This document shows, one piece after another, positions 25,996 to 34,445 of a DNA stretch of 64,000 nucleotides. The position numbers were made by a program, and so were the translations under genes. Below the pieces are notes generated by a model. The model was not told the DNA's origin, made no database searches, and saw only the letters and a list, made by a program, of their open reading frames with translations. The DNA comes from Magnetococcales bacterium (GTDB lineage Bacteria > Pseudomonadota > Magnetococcia > Magnetococcales > Magnetaquicoccaceae), in assembly GCA_015234115.1 (NCBI GenBank), contig JADFWP010000008.1, positions 1-64,000 of the forward strand. Reading direction: 5' to 3'. Every line of letters starts with the position of its first letter. Position 1 is the first letter of the stretch.

Positions 25996-26708
25996 GGTGT
26001 GGATCCCAGCCAGTTGAGGGTGAGATAACGCATGCCGTTGTCATCCTGGAAGGCGTTGTCCAACTCGGCGCGGCTCAGTCGGGTGGGATCCCCCATGTTC
26101 AAAAGGATTCGCTCCGCAGCGCGCAACCGGATCAGGGTTTGATCGAAACGGGTGCGTTCCCAGCCAAGCTGGCTGCGCAGACGGTGGATGGCGACAAAGT
26201 TGCGCCCCTGTCCAAGTTCCAGGAACGCCTGGTGAAAGGCGCGGTCATCTTCTGGTGTGGCGCTTTGATGCGGTACGGCGGGAGGGGGGCGCGCGCCGAT
26301 CCAGCGCAGCAGCGGGGTGAAATCGGCCCGCAGCGCCACGCAGGTCACCTCGCCGGATTCCAGGAGTTGGGTCAGGGCGAAAGCGACCTGTGGCTTGGCC
26401 ATGGGGAGATTCAGGGCGAGTTGCGCCGGGGTGAACAGGGCGGGAAATTTTCTGGCCTTGGCGCGCAGAAAGGCTTCGTCCGGCAGATTCAGGGCGACGT
26501 AGATCGTGCGTCCGCCCTGGGCCAGCCGAAACCGCTCCGGGCAGTGGGTGCGCAACGCTTCGGTCAGTCGGGCCAGCGGATCGGTCGGGGTCACGCCAAG
26601 GCGACGGGTGAGGGGAGCGCCGATGATCTTGAAGAATTCTCCCCGTGCTGCGAAGAGTTTTTCTTTGGCTTCCAGGCGTTGGGTGATGAGATCGGCGAGC
26701 GTGTCCAT
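25992..26708 (-). CDS. Partner protein of the ATPase cassette
   Basis: A 238-residue soluble protein that I do not recognise. The first 100 residues are mixed alpha/beta; the middle (FTPAQLALNLPMAKPQVAFALTQLLESGEVTCVAL) reads like a winged-helix with a recognition helix and beta wing; and a second similar helical unit follows (FVAIHRLRSQLGWERTRFDQTLIRLRAAERILL). Tandem winged helices are thus possible, which would fit a DNA-binding partner for the ATPase. It comes first in the operon and is coupled to the ATPase by an ATGA overlap. The toxin-antitoxin pair upstream is in the same direction, 20 bases away. Confidence 0.7.
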   Translation of the reverse strand: MDTLADLITQRLEAKEKLFAARGEFFKIIGAPLTRRLGVTPTDPLARLTEALRTHCPERFRLAQGGRTIYVALNLPDEAFLRAKARKFPALFTPAQLALNLPMAKPQVAFALTQLLESGEVTCVALRADFTPLLRWIGARPPPAVPHQSATPEDDRAFHQAFLELGQGRNFVAIHRLRSQLGWERTRFDQTLIRLRAAERILLNMGDPTRLSRAELDNAFQDDNGMRYLTLNWLGSTP

Positions 26709-26728
26709 GGTTGGTTGATCATCGTGGG

Positions 26729-27100
26729 CTACTGAATGAATGTGGCAGACATTGGTATGGAACGGAGATTTGAAACGCGCCGAAGTTTTGTATCATTGGT
26801 AATGAGTGTGGCCTGCCAGACCATGGCCGTGGCTGCAATGACCGCATCCGGCAATTTCAACCCGTGCTGGCGTCGCAACAGGATGGTTTGATCGCGGATG
26901 GGTTCATTCAACTGGATCCGGTGTAAAACAGTCAAAAGTTCATGGATGGCCTGTTCTTCTTCTGCCCGGAGCGATTGCAGCGATAACAGCTCGATTTCGC
27001 TGATGATGGATAGACCATAAGCGCCATCAGGCAATGTGGGTATGCGGCCAGCCAGGAGATCGATGGCAATATTGGTATCCAACAAAAATCTCATGGCCAT
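26729..27100 (-). CDS. PIN-domain toxin (VapC-like ribonuclease)
   Basis: A 123-residue PIN protein. The acidic site is complete: Asp in FLLDTNIAIDLLAG, Glu in ISEIELLSL, Asp in KLPDAVIAATAM and Asp in LITNDTKL. It is expected to cut RNA when free of its antitoxin. The UPF0175 gene upstream overlaps it: the ATG at 27094 shares ATGA with the antitoxin stop, while the ATG at 27100 adds two residues. The order antitoxin then toxin with overlap is typical. Confidence 0.88.
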   Translation of the reverse strand: MAMRFLLDTNIAIDLLAGRIPTLPDGAYGLSIISEIELLSLQSLRAEEEQAIHELLTVLHRIQLNEPIRDQTILLRRQHGLKLPDAVIAATAMVWQATLITNDTKLRRVSNLRSIPMSATFIQ

Positions 27101-27426
27101 TCATCCCGTAATGCGCGTTGCCACGCTACACCATCCACCGTGGCAAGAGAAGGGACAGAGCCAAACCATTTCTGGAGTTTGTGGGCATTGTCCGGTTCGT
27201 TCGTCTCGGTGCTGGCCGAACCGGTGGAGACCTGGCGGAACATGAGTTCATCCAGAAATGCTTGACGGGTCAGCCCTGCCAGCTCCGCAGCCCGGATCCA
27301 GGAAATTTTCCCCTGGGTGTACCAATGAATACAGGCTGCGATCCGTAGTTCGTTGGTAAATTCAGCAGGCGCCATATGGAGCGTGTTGAAGACTTCGGCA
27401 TCAAAGTCCAACGCAACGGTGATCAT
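27091..27426 (-). CDS. UPF0175-family antitoxin
   Basis: A 111-residue protein of the UPF0175 family. It has the family blocks EFTNELRIAACIHWYTQGKIS and RAAELAGLTRQAFLDELMFR, a helix-turn-helix-like unit that binds DNA in related antitoxins. It precedes and overlaps the PIN-domain gene, so the pair forms a type II toxin-antitoxin module. The C-terminal 35 residues, rich in Ser, Thr and Asn, probably neutralise the toxin. The gap 27427-27661 behind its start holds no gene. Confidence 0.85.
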   Translation of the reverse strand: MITVALDFDAEVFNTLHMAPAEFTNELRIAACIHWYTQGKISWIRAAELAGLTRQAFLDELMFRQVSTGSASTETNEPDNAHKLQKWFGSVPSLATVDGVAWQRALRDEWP

Positions 27427-27661
27427 CGCTCATCTCCAGATTGGTTCGTGCGCCATTTTATCAGTACAGGAATGCAATTTTGAAAGAAAATTCTTTCAAA
27501 TAATGTCACCATGGCCGGTTCCTGCGCCAGAATGACGATTCTCAAAAATGGGTGCGGATCCATTCATGGGAACGTCGCCAGTTTACCCCGCTCTTTCATG
27601 GCCTGTCAAATCGTGATCCCGGCCAGAGCCTGTGAAAGCGGCTCTGGCGCGGGAGAGGCGG

Positions 27662-28450
27662 TCAGGGGCAGTTTTTGGCGAGGCGGAAACCTAAGCTGTT
27701 GTTGCGGCCCGACTGGCCAAAATAGAAACGGATGGCCGAGCGGATGTGATCCGGGTCATCGTGCCAGCCGCCGCCGCGATGCATGCGCAAAGGCGGTCCG
27801 GAGAGCGGCCCCTGGGGATCGGTTTTTGGGGATTTGGCGTAGTAGCCATCTTCGTAACGGTCCGAAACCCATTCCCAGACATTGCCCAGCATGTCGTGGA
27901 ATCCCCAGGCATTGGGTTTCAGTTGTCCGATTGGATGGGGTTTGCCGCCGGTGACGCCGTTTTCATCGCCATACCAGGCATATTTGATCATATCGTTGTC
28001 GTTGTCGCCCCAATAGCGGATGGTGGTGGAGCCGGCGCGGGCAGCATACTCCCATTCGGCCTCGGTGGGGAGACGGTAGTCGGAGGTCTTCTCAAGTTCA
28101 TTGATTTTTTTGATGAAATCCTGAACGAGATTCCAGGAGACCTCCTGCACCGGCAGGGTGCGTCCCTTGAATTCGCTGGGATTGTCTTTCATGACTGCCA
28201 TCCATTGCTCCTGGGAGACCTCGTATTTTCCCAGACAGAACGATTTGGTGATGGTGACCGGGTGACGGGGCAATTCCGAGTTGCTGGCTTCGGTATCGAA
28301 GAGTTTGTCCGAGCCCATCATGAATTGTCCTGCGGGGATGCGGATCAGGACCATGCCGATGGAATTGGTGATCTCCTCTGGCGCGTCGGCCATGGCACTG
28401 TTCCAGGCGACGGTCAGCGGAAGGATCAGGAGAACGAAGAGGCGGATCAT
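27662..28450 (-). CDS. Exported SUMF1/FGE-fold protein without the catalytic cysteines
   Basis: A 262-residue protein with a signal peptide (MIRLFVLLILPLTVAW) and the formylglycine-generating-enzyme fold: MVLIRIPAGQFMMGS, YEVSQEQW, VQEVSWNLVQDF, RLPTEAEWEYAARAG, DMLGNVWEWVSD and RGGGWHDDP. In true FGE two cysteines lie in the block before GFR; here this stretch reads RFYFGQSGRNNSLGFR with no Cys, so formylglycine formation is unlikely. It is closer to binding or structural members of the family. GGAG stands eight bases before the ATG at 28450, which fits better than starts further upstream. Confidence 0.87.
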   Translation of the reverse strand: MIRLFVLLILPLTVAWNSAMADAPEEITNSIGMVLIRIPAGQFMMGSDKLFDTEASNSELPRHPVTITKSFCLGKYEVSQEQWMAVMKDNPSEFKGRTLPVQEVSWNLVQDFIKKINELEKTSDYRLPTEAEWEYAARAGSTTIRYWGDNDNDMIKYAWYGDENGVTGGKPHPIGQLKPNAWGFHDMLGNVWEWVSDRYEDGYYAKSPKTDPQGPLSGPPLRMHRGGGWHDDPDHIRSAIRFYFGQSGRNNSLGFRLAKNCP

Positions 28451-28506
28451 GTGGGTGATCTCCATGGTGCGGTGATGGAAGAATGGTTGCACATTACTCT
28501 TTTTCT

Positions 28507-29898
28507 TCATGGATGAAAAGTGAAGAACGCGATGATCAGGTAGTTGGTGGATCCCACCAGATCGATGAAGGTCAGCGCCAGCGGACCCGAGGCAATGGCC
28601 GGATCCGCACCGATTCTTTTGAAGAAGAAGGGCAGGGACATGGCGATGGCCGAAGCGGCGGTGATGTTGACCATCAAGGCCGATCCCACGGTGAGGGAGA
28701 GCAGCGGATTTTGGAAAAAGAGATAGGCGGCGACCGCCAGACAGAGGCCATAGACGATCCCCTGGATCAGATTGGCGGCCAACTCCTTGAACAGCAGGCG
28801 GAAGAAATGGGAATAGTTGAGCAGTCCCAAAGCCAGTCCGCGCACCGCCACCGAACCGGTCTGACTGCCGGCGTTGCCCGACATGCCGATGACCACCGGG
28901 AAGAAAAAGGCCAGTTGCACGATCGAAGAGAGGGTCTCTTCGAAGCCGTCGAGAATCGCGGAGATGAGCAGATAGCCGATGAAGGCGCTGATCAGCCAGG
29001 GCACCCGGACCATGAAGATGCGCAACGGGGATTGGGCCAGCACGTCGTTGTTCTGGGAGCCGATTCCGGCCCGTCTGAGCATGGCGCGGTTGTTTTCGTC
29101 CTGGATCACATCCACCAGATTGTCGATGGTGATCTGACCGACCAGGGATCCCCGGTCATCGACCACCGGTATGGCCAGCAGACGGTATTGGGAGATCTGG
29201 CGGGCCACCTCGTCGAGCGGGGTGTTGACGTGTACCCGGACCAGGCGGGAGTTTTCCAACTCTTCGAGGGTGGTTTCCGGTTCGGCCAGCATCAGACGGC
29301 GCAGGGAGCAGACGCCGGCGAGTCGTTTTTTGGCATTCGTGGTATAGAGATAAAAGACCGAATCATGGACCGCAAGCCCCTGAATGGTCCGGATCGCTTC
29401 GGCGGCGGTGGTGGTTTCCGGGAGAGCCAGCACCCGGGGACTCATCAGGCTGCCTGCGGTGTTGTTGGTATAATCGGACGGATTGGCGCCTTCGAGGGTG
29501 AGATCCTCGTTCAGGGCGCTTTTCAGCCGTTTCGCCGTTTCGACGTCCAGATCCTCCAGGTTGCGTTGGCACGCTTCATCCGGGAGGCATTCCAGCATGG
29601 CCACCATGTGTTCGAGTTCACAGTGGGTGAGAAGGTAGCGCTTGTGGCCTTCGCGCATCTCTTCGAACACCAGGGCCGCGTGCTGGGGGGGAGAGACGAA
29701 TTCAAAGAGATCGCAGGCCTTCTCTTCCGGGAAATCGCACAGGACATTGGCGAGATCATCGGGTTTGAGCTTGAAGAGCATCTGCGACAGGTGAAATTTG
29801 GCTCCTTTGCGATAGAGCCGCTCAATGGCCTCCGGGATCTGGGGATCGTAGGCCTGAGACGTGTGTGCGTCGGAATCGTCTAGGTTGACCATGCTCAT
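28507..29898 (-). CDS. mgtE: MgtE-family magnesium transporter (copy 1)
   Basis: A 463-residue MgtE. The cytoplasmic N domain (about 20-135) is followed by two CBS domains (TAGSLMSPRVLALPETTTA and DEVARQISQYRLLAIPVVDD) that sense Mg2+, and by five membrane helices. The pore region keeps GMSGNAGSQTGSVAVRG and GADPAIASGP, which holds the essential TM5 Asp. It is predicted to import Mg2+ down the membrane potential and to close when cytosolic Mg2+ is high. It lies 72 bases downstream of a second MgtE gene on the same strand. Confidence 0.92.
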   Translation of the reverse strand: MSMVNLDDSDAHTSQAYDPQIPEAIERLYRKGAKFHLSQMLFKLKPDDLANVLCDFPEEKACDLFEFVSPPQHAALVFEEMREGHKRYLLTHCELEHMVAMLECLPDEACQRNLEDLDVETAKRLKSALNEDLTLEGANPSDYTNNTAGSLMSPRVLALPETTTAAEAIRTIQGLAVHDSVFYLYTTNAKKRLAGVCSLRRLMLAEPETTLEELENSRLVRVHVNTPLDEVARQISQYRLLAIPVVDDRGSLVGQITIDNLVDVIQDENNRAMLRRAGIGSQNNDVLAQSPLRIFMVRVPWLISAFIGYLLISAILDGFEETLSSIVQLAFFFPVVIGMSGNAGSQTGSVAVRGLALGLLNYSHFFRLLFKELAANLIQGIVYGLCLAVAAYLFFQNPLLSLTVGSALMVNITAASAIAMSLPFFFKRIGADPAIASGPLALTFIDLVGSTNYLIIAFFTFHP

Positions 29899-29970
29899 GG
29901 TGGCGTCAGGTCCTTTATTGACTTGGGGTGGTGTGGTGACGGGGTTCGATCGTGGTCGGGGCGCCCGGAT

Positions 29971-31359
29971 TCATAATCCGTAGGTGAGGGTGGCGATCAG
30001 CAGATAGTTGATCACCCCGAGGACATCGACCGTGGTCAGGACATAGGGACCGCCGCCCACGGCCGGGTCATGACCAAATTTCTGGAGCAGGATCGGAAGA
30101 GTGGAGGCGATCACGCCGGCGTAGACGATGTTGCTCAGGATGCTGATGCCGACCACAAAGGCCAGGATGCCGCTTTTGAAGACCACCAGGGCATAGGTGG
30201 AGAGACAGAGACCATAGAATCCGCCCACCAGCAGTCCGACGCTGGTCTCTTTGAAGAGCAGTTTGATGTAGTTGTTGACGCGGATGTTGCCGGTGGCCAG
30301 GCCACGGATCGCGACGGTGGTGGTTTGATTGCTGACGTTGCCCGCCATGCCGAAAATCATGGGCATGAAGAAGCTCAACTGGATCACCGTGGCCAGGGTG
30401 TGTTCGTAGTGGCTGAGGATGTAGGCTGCCACCAGACCGCCCAGAAAGGGGGCGGCGAGCCAGGGAATGCGCGAAGTGGCCACATGGAAAAAGGAGTGGG
30501 ACATGATGTCCAGCTTGGCGGTGACATCGGCCAGTTTCTGCAAGGATTGCAGGTCGGCGGCGCGGATGACGTGGATCAGATCCTTGACCGTGATGATGCC
30601 GCACATCACCCCCTGATCGTTGACCACCGGAATGGCCAGCAGACGGTTGCGGGTGACTTTTTTGGCCACCTCTTTCTGTGGCGTGTTGACGTGGACCGAA
30701 TGGACCTCGGTGGAGACGATTTCTGCGATGGGGCGATCCGGATGGGAGAGCAGGAGTTGTCTCAGAGAGCTGACGCCGATCAGGCGGTTCTCCTTGTCCA
30801 CCATATAGGCATAGAAGACGGGAGACTGTTTGGAGAGTTCCCGCACGGTGTTCACCGCTGCTCCGGCTGTGGTATCGTCGGGCAGGGCGAAGAAACGCGA
30901 GGTCATCAGCACGCCAGCCGAGTTGGGCGGATAACGCAGCAGATTGCCCCCCTCGATCTGGGTGGTTTGTTGCAGCGCCTCCATCAGGCGGTTGCCCACC
31001 TTGCTGCTGAGATTGTTGATCACCTTGACCCGGACATCGGAGGCGAGTCGTTCCAGAATCTGGACCGACTGTTCCATCGAGCAGTGCGAAAAGATGTAGT
31101 TCTGAAACTCTTCGCTCAGATCTTTGATGGTGGCGCTGGCCTGCATGGGACAGGCGATCAACTCGAACAGATCCATGGCCTCCTTGGGATCGAGCGACGA
31201 GTTGATCACCTGGGCGATGTCGGCAGCCGGCAGGGTCTCGATCACCCTGGCCAGATGCGGGGTGGCCCCTTTTCGGTAGAGTCGGTGGATGGTCTCCGCA
31301 TATTTGGCTGGCTTGTTGTGGGTGGATGGATGGGGTTCGTCGATCAAGATTGCGCTCAT
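29971..31359 (-). CDS. MgtE-family magnesium transporter (copy 2)
   Basis: A 462-residue MgtE paralogue with the same N domain, two CBS domains and five membrane segments. The pore block reads GMAGNVSNQTTTVAIRG, so the usual Ala-Gly-Ser is Val-Ser-Asn, and the TM5 block is GHDPAVGGGP with the Asp kept. The signature IHRLYRKGATPHLARVIE near the N-terminus matches LYRKGAKFHLSQML in copy 1. GAGGAG precedes the ATG at 31359. A heteromeric channel or a different cation preference is possible. The two copies form an operon-like tandem. Confidence 0.9.
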   Translation of the reverse strand: MSAILIDEPHPSTHNKPAKYAETIHRLYRKGATPHLARVIETLPAADIAQVINSSLDPKEAMDLFELIACPMQASATIKDLSEEFQNYIFSHCSMEQSVQILERLASDVRVKVINNLSSKVGNRLMEALQQTTQIEGGNLLRYPPNSAGVLMTSRFFALPDDTTAGAAVNTVRELSKQSPVFYAYMVDKENRLIGVSSLRQLLLSHPDRPIAEIVSTEVHSVHVNTPQKEVAKKVTRNRLLAIPVVNDQGVMCGIITVKDLIHVIRAADLQSLQKLADVTAKLDIMSHSFFHVATSRIPWLAAPFLGGLVAAYILSHYEHTLATVIQLSFFMPMIFGMAGNVSNQTTTVAIRGLATGNIRVNNYIKLLFKETSVGLLVGGFYGLCLSTYALVVFKSGILAFVVGISILSNIVYAGVIASTLPILLQKFGHDPAVGGGPYVLTTVDVLGVINYLLIATLTYGL

Positions 31360-31416
31360 GCTCTCCTCAATTGTTGATGATTTGTGACGTGTCAAATCAG
31401 GTCATTGGCGACCGAT

Positions 31417-32253
31417 TCATGCCTGGGCACTTCCGAAAAAGCGGATGGCGCGCCGTCCGATCAAGAAAGGAGAGATTTTTACGGGGGCGGACACCTCTTC
31501 CACCAGGTCGGTCGTCAAGTCCCTGGCATTGGCGATGCTGCCTTCCAGGCTGCCCTCCAGAGTGTGCCAGGGCGCTACGGCCAGAGAGGCGGAAAATGAC
31601 TCTCGATTTTTGCGTCTGAAGAGGACTTTGCCGGAGTAGCGTTTGGTGCCATCCATGTAACTCAAGGAGAAATTGCCATTCTCTTTGTGGAACAGCCCTG
31701 CCACCGGTTTGCCTTTGATCTCGTTTGCCGCATAGCCGAAGGCCTTTTCTGCGGCGGGATTGAACTCCACGATATTCTGGTTGGCATCGACCGAGAAGAT
31801 GATGTCCATGGAGCGATCAATCATATCGTGCATGTATTGATTGGTGCGCACCAATTCATTGGCGGACTGTTTCAGCTTGATGGTCTGCCTCACCATGCCT
31901 TGCAGTTCATAGATGTTGAACGGTTTGCGGAGAAAGGCGTTGATCCCCAGATTGAAACATTCCGCGATCTCCTTGCTTTCGGCGTGTCCGGTAAGGACAA
32001 TCACGGAGAATGGATCGTTGGAGGTGAGTTGCAACTGCTGAAGAAATTCGACGCCTCCCATGTTGGGCATCCGGATATCCAGAATGATCAGGATCGGATT
32101 GTGCTCTTGCAGCATCCGGAAGGCGATACGGCCATCTGGCGCATGCATGAATTGATATTCACGGCTGTTCAACGCATTTCGCACGGATTTGAAAATGATC
32201 TCCTCGTCATCCACAACCAGAATGAGGGGTTGTGTGGCAACGGTTTTGTTCAT
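31417..32253 (-). CDS. Response regulator with a PAS output domain
   Basis: A 278-residue protein. The receiver (10-130) has ILVVDDEE, the acceptor Asp in ILDIRMPNMGGVEFL, a Thr in VLTGHAES and Lys in LRKPF. After a helical linker comes a PAS domain (MDIIFSVDANQNIVEFNPAAEKAFGYAANEIKGKP shortened) and a C-terminal region typical of PilZ-like or PAS-extension folds, with RRKNRESF and APWHTLEG. There is no DNA-binding or enzymatic output, so it probably works by protein contact. The start at 32253 lies 47 bases inside the end of the sensor-kinase gene, so the two are coupled. Confidence 0.88.
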   Translation of the reverse strand: MNKTVATQPLILVVDDEEIIFKSVRNALNSREYQFMHAPDGRIAFRMLQEHNPILIILDIRMPNMGGVEFLQQLQLTSNDPFSVIVLTGHAESKEIAECFNLGINAFLRKPFNIYELQGMVRQTIKLKQSANELVRTNQYMHDMIDRSMDIIFSVDANQNIVEFNPAAEKAFGYAANEIKGKPVAGLFHKENGNFSLSYMDGTKRYSGKVLFRRKNRESFSASLAVAPWHTLEGSLEGSIANARDLTTDLVEEVSAPVKISPFLIGRRAIRFFGSAQA

Positions 32254-34090
32254 GGGGGATCTCCTTGCGCGGAAGTTGAATGATGAACCGGGTTCCTTCA
32301 CCTGCAACGGATTGGCAATCGATCGTGCCGCCATGGTCATGGACGATTCCGTAGACGATGGACAATCCCAGCCCCGTACCCTCACCAACCGGTTTGGTGG
32401 TGAAGAAGGGCTCGAAAATTTTGTCCAGCAGTTCTGCCGGGATGCCTGCGCCATTGTCGGCAAAGACGATGCGGATACCATCATGTTCCGGATCCCGCGT
32501 CATCGTGATTGTGATCAGCGGTTCAGCGACGTGTCCGGCGGTGGCGTGGATGGCATTTTGCAGTAGATTGATGAACACCTGCTCCAACTGATTGGCATTG
32601 CCGGTGATCTGCACATCCGCTTCCTCGTGTCGTTCCAGGCGGATGTTTTTCAGTCGGATTCTCTCTCCCATGAGCAGCAAGGCGTTGTCCAGAATCTTGC
32701 CGGGACAGACTTCCGTGGCGGCTGTTTGAGCCAACAGGTTGTCATCCCGTCCAAAAGTTCTTAGATGTTGAATGATGATATCGATTCTTTGCAGTTGGTG
32801 CTGACTGGTGGAGAATCCCTCCAGCACCTCCTCCTCTTCCAGGGGGGCGCCCTGCTGACATTTCATTTCCAGGAGTTGGATGAAGGTGCTGATGTAGGTC
32901 AATGGTTGATTGAGTTCATGCGCGATGCCGGTGGCTACCTCTCCCAGTGTGGCCAGTTTGGAGCGATTGAGCATTTTGACTTGCATGGCATGGATGATGC
33001 GGTGGGCCTGGACGAATGCAATCACATCCTTGGCAGTCAGGAAGGTGATCAGGATGCCGATCACCAGCACGATCCAGGGGCCGAATGTGTGCTCCAGGGG
33101 GAACGATTTCTTGTTCTGAAATGCCACGAACGACCACTGTTGATCAAAAAGGGAAAAATTCTTCTCGAAATGCAGATCCTCCGGCGTTTTTTCGGGCCAG
33201 GAGATGACGGTTTCCCGCGCATCGTCCGAGAGGCGGGAGGCATGTTCGTAAATGAGTTTATGCGCATCGTCGAGCAAAACAAAGTTGATTCCTCTCGGCA
33301 CCAGGCTGTCCAGCAGGCCATGCAGCATGACATCCATATCGATTCCGCTCCAGATGAATCCCTGGAGAGATGTGCGTCGTTCTTCCGGGGTGTTGTGTGG
33401 CTGACCGGCGCGATAGATCGGAGACAGCACCATCAGATCGACTTCTGTGGCATGATGTTTGATCGGCAGCGATCCTTCCATGATCATGGGAAGGCCGCTT
33501 TCAATGACCTGATGCAGTGTTTTTGACCAGGAGGCATTACATCCAATATTGAAGCCAAGAAAGCGTTCGTTTCCTGCGTAAGGTTCCAGATAGAAGACAG
33601 TGAAATCATCATTTTGTTCTGTGGTAAACCCGTTCGTGTATTTCTTGGCCTCCTGTATATATCTGCCATCCTCTGCGTTGGCCATCGCGATCCAGGCGAA
33701 GAACCGGATACCCGGCAGACGATGCAATACGGGGGTAACGAAGTGATTGAAATTCTCTTTTCCGACCCATTCGGTGCCTTCAAAATATAATTGTATATTT
33801 TCAAGGATATGTCGCATCTCCTGTGCGCTGCGATGGACCAGATTGAAACGTTCGCTGGCAGCCCAGACAAATTCGTTTTGAAGTTCTTTATGAAAATGTT
33901 TATGCAAGAACAGGGAAAGAATGACAGAAAAAGAAATTCCAATCAGAAATATGGACAGCAGATAGCGACTTTCCGGGCATGGGGTGTTATCGGTTTTTTG
34001 CTGTATAAAAACTGAAAGTTGCGGACTGTAACTCAGGCCAATCTTTTTACAGATGTATCTTTCAATAACGGTTCTGTATTGGTTGGTCAT
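32207..34090 (-). CDS. Membrane histidine kinase with a CHASE-like periplasmic domain
   Basis: A 627-residue kinase. TM1 is at about 40-65 and TM2 at about 340-362. The 275-residue periplasmic part has the CHASE pattern: HRLPGIRFFAWIAMANAEDG, YLEPYAGNERFLGFNIGCNA and LMVLSPIYR, the ligand-binding fold found in cytokinin receptors. HisKA has GIAHELNQPLTYI (His about 391) and HATPase has FINLLQNAIHAT, DNGAGIPAELLDKIFEPFFTT shortened, and GTGLGLSIVYGI. AGAGGA precedes the ATG at 34090. It is coupled to the REC-PAS gene. Confidence 0.9.
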   Translation of the reverse strand: MTNQYRTVIERYICKKIGLSYSPQLSVFIQQKTDNTPCPESRYLLSIFLIGISFSVILSLFLHKHFHKELQNEFVWAASERFNLVHRSAQEMRHILENIQLYFEGTEWVGKENFNHFVTPVLHRLPGIRFFAWIAMANAEDGRYIQEAKKYTNGFTTEQNDDFTVFYLEPYAGNERFLGFNIGCNASWSKTLHQVIESGLPMIMEGSLPIKHHATEVDLMVLSPIYRAGQPHNTPEERRTSLQGFIWSGIDMDVMLHGLLDSLVPRGINFVLLDDAHKLIYEHASRLSDDARETVISWPEKTPEDLHFEKNFSLFDQQWSFVAFQNKKSFPLEHTFGPWIVLVIGILITFLTAKDVIAFVQAHRIIHAMQVKMLNRSKLATLGEVATGIAHELNQPLTYISTFIQLLEMKCQQGAPLEEEEVLEGFSTSQHQLQRIDIIIQHLRTFGRDDNLLAQTAATEVCPGKILDNALLLMGERIRLKNIRLERHEEADVQITGNANQLEQVFINLLQNAIHATAGHVAEPLITITMTRDPEHDGIRIVFADNGAGIPAELLDKIFEPFFTTKPVGEGTGLGLSIVYGIVHDHGGTIDCQSVAGEGTRFIIQLPRKEIPHEQNRCHTTPHSGCG

Positions 34091-34445
34091 ACAAATCCTC
34101 TGTTGGGTTTTATATTTCAACGGGATCATTCCCGGTTTTTAACCAGCTCTTATCAATGAAGATAGGGTACAAATGATTGTTTGAGAAAAATAGTAGAAAT
34201 TTTTTGTCTTTTTCATGTCCTTGTGTCAATCACAAGTCATGATATTGGGTTGTTTGAGAATTCTGACGGATTGATTTCTGTATACGTTGATCTCAGTTCG
34301 CATTGTATCCAACAGAGAGAAATTTATTTCTCGTTGCATCCGGAAATCGGAAGTGGAAAATGATATTGTCGGGTGAAATGAGTGATCCTGTCCGCAATGG
34401 CCTGGGATGGAAAGCGGATTTCAAGTTTTCCGGGAGTGACGTGCC
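34091..34445. other. AT-rich divergent promoter region
   Basis: This 355-base interval separates the CHASE kinase start (minus) from the next kinase start (plus) and is markedly A/T-rich. A 60-codon frame at 34181-34363 shows no known motif and is not called. No clear operator was found. Confidence 0.4.

Noticed and set aside
27662-28450. Sulfatase-activating formylglycine enzyme
   Set aside because: The two catalytic Cys residues are missing.
34181-34363. 60-codon frame in the divergent kinase promoter region
   Set aside because: Fits random AT-rich sequence; no ribosome site or motif.
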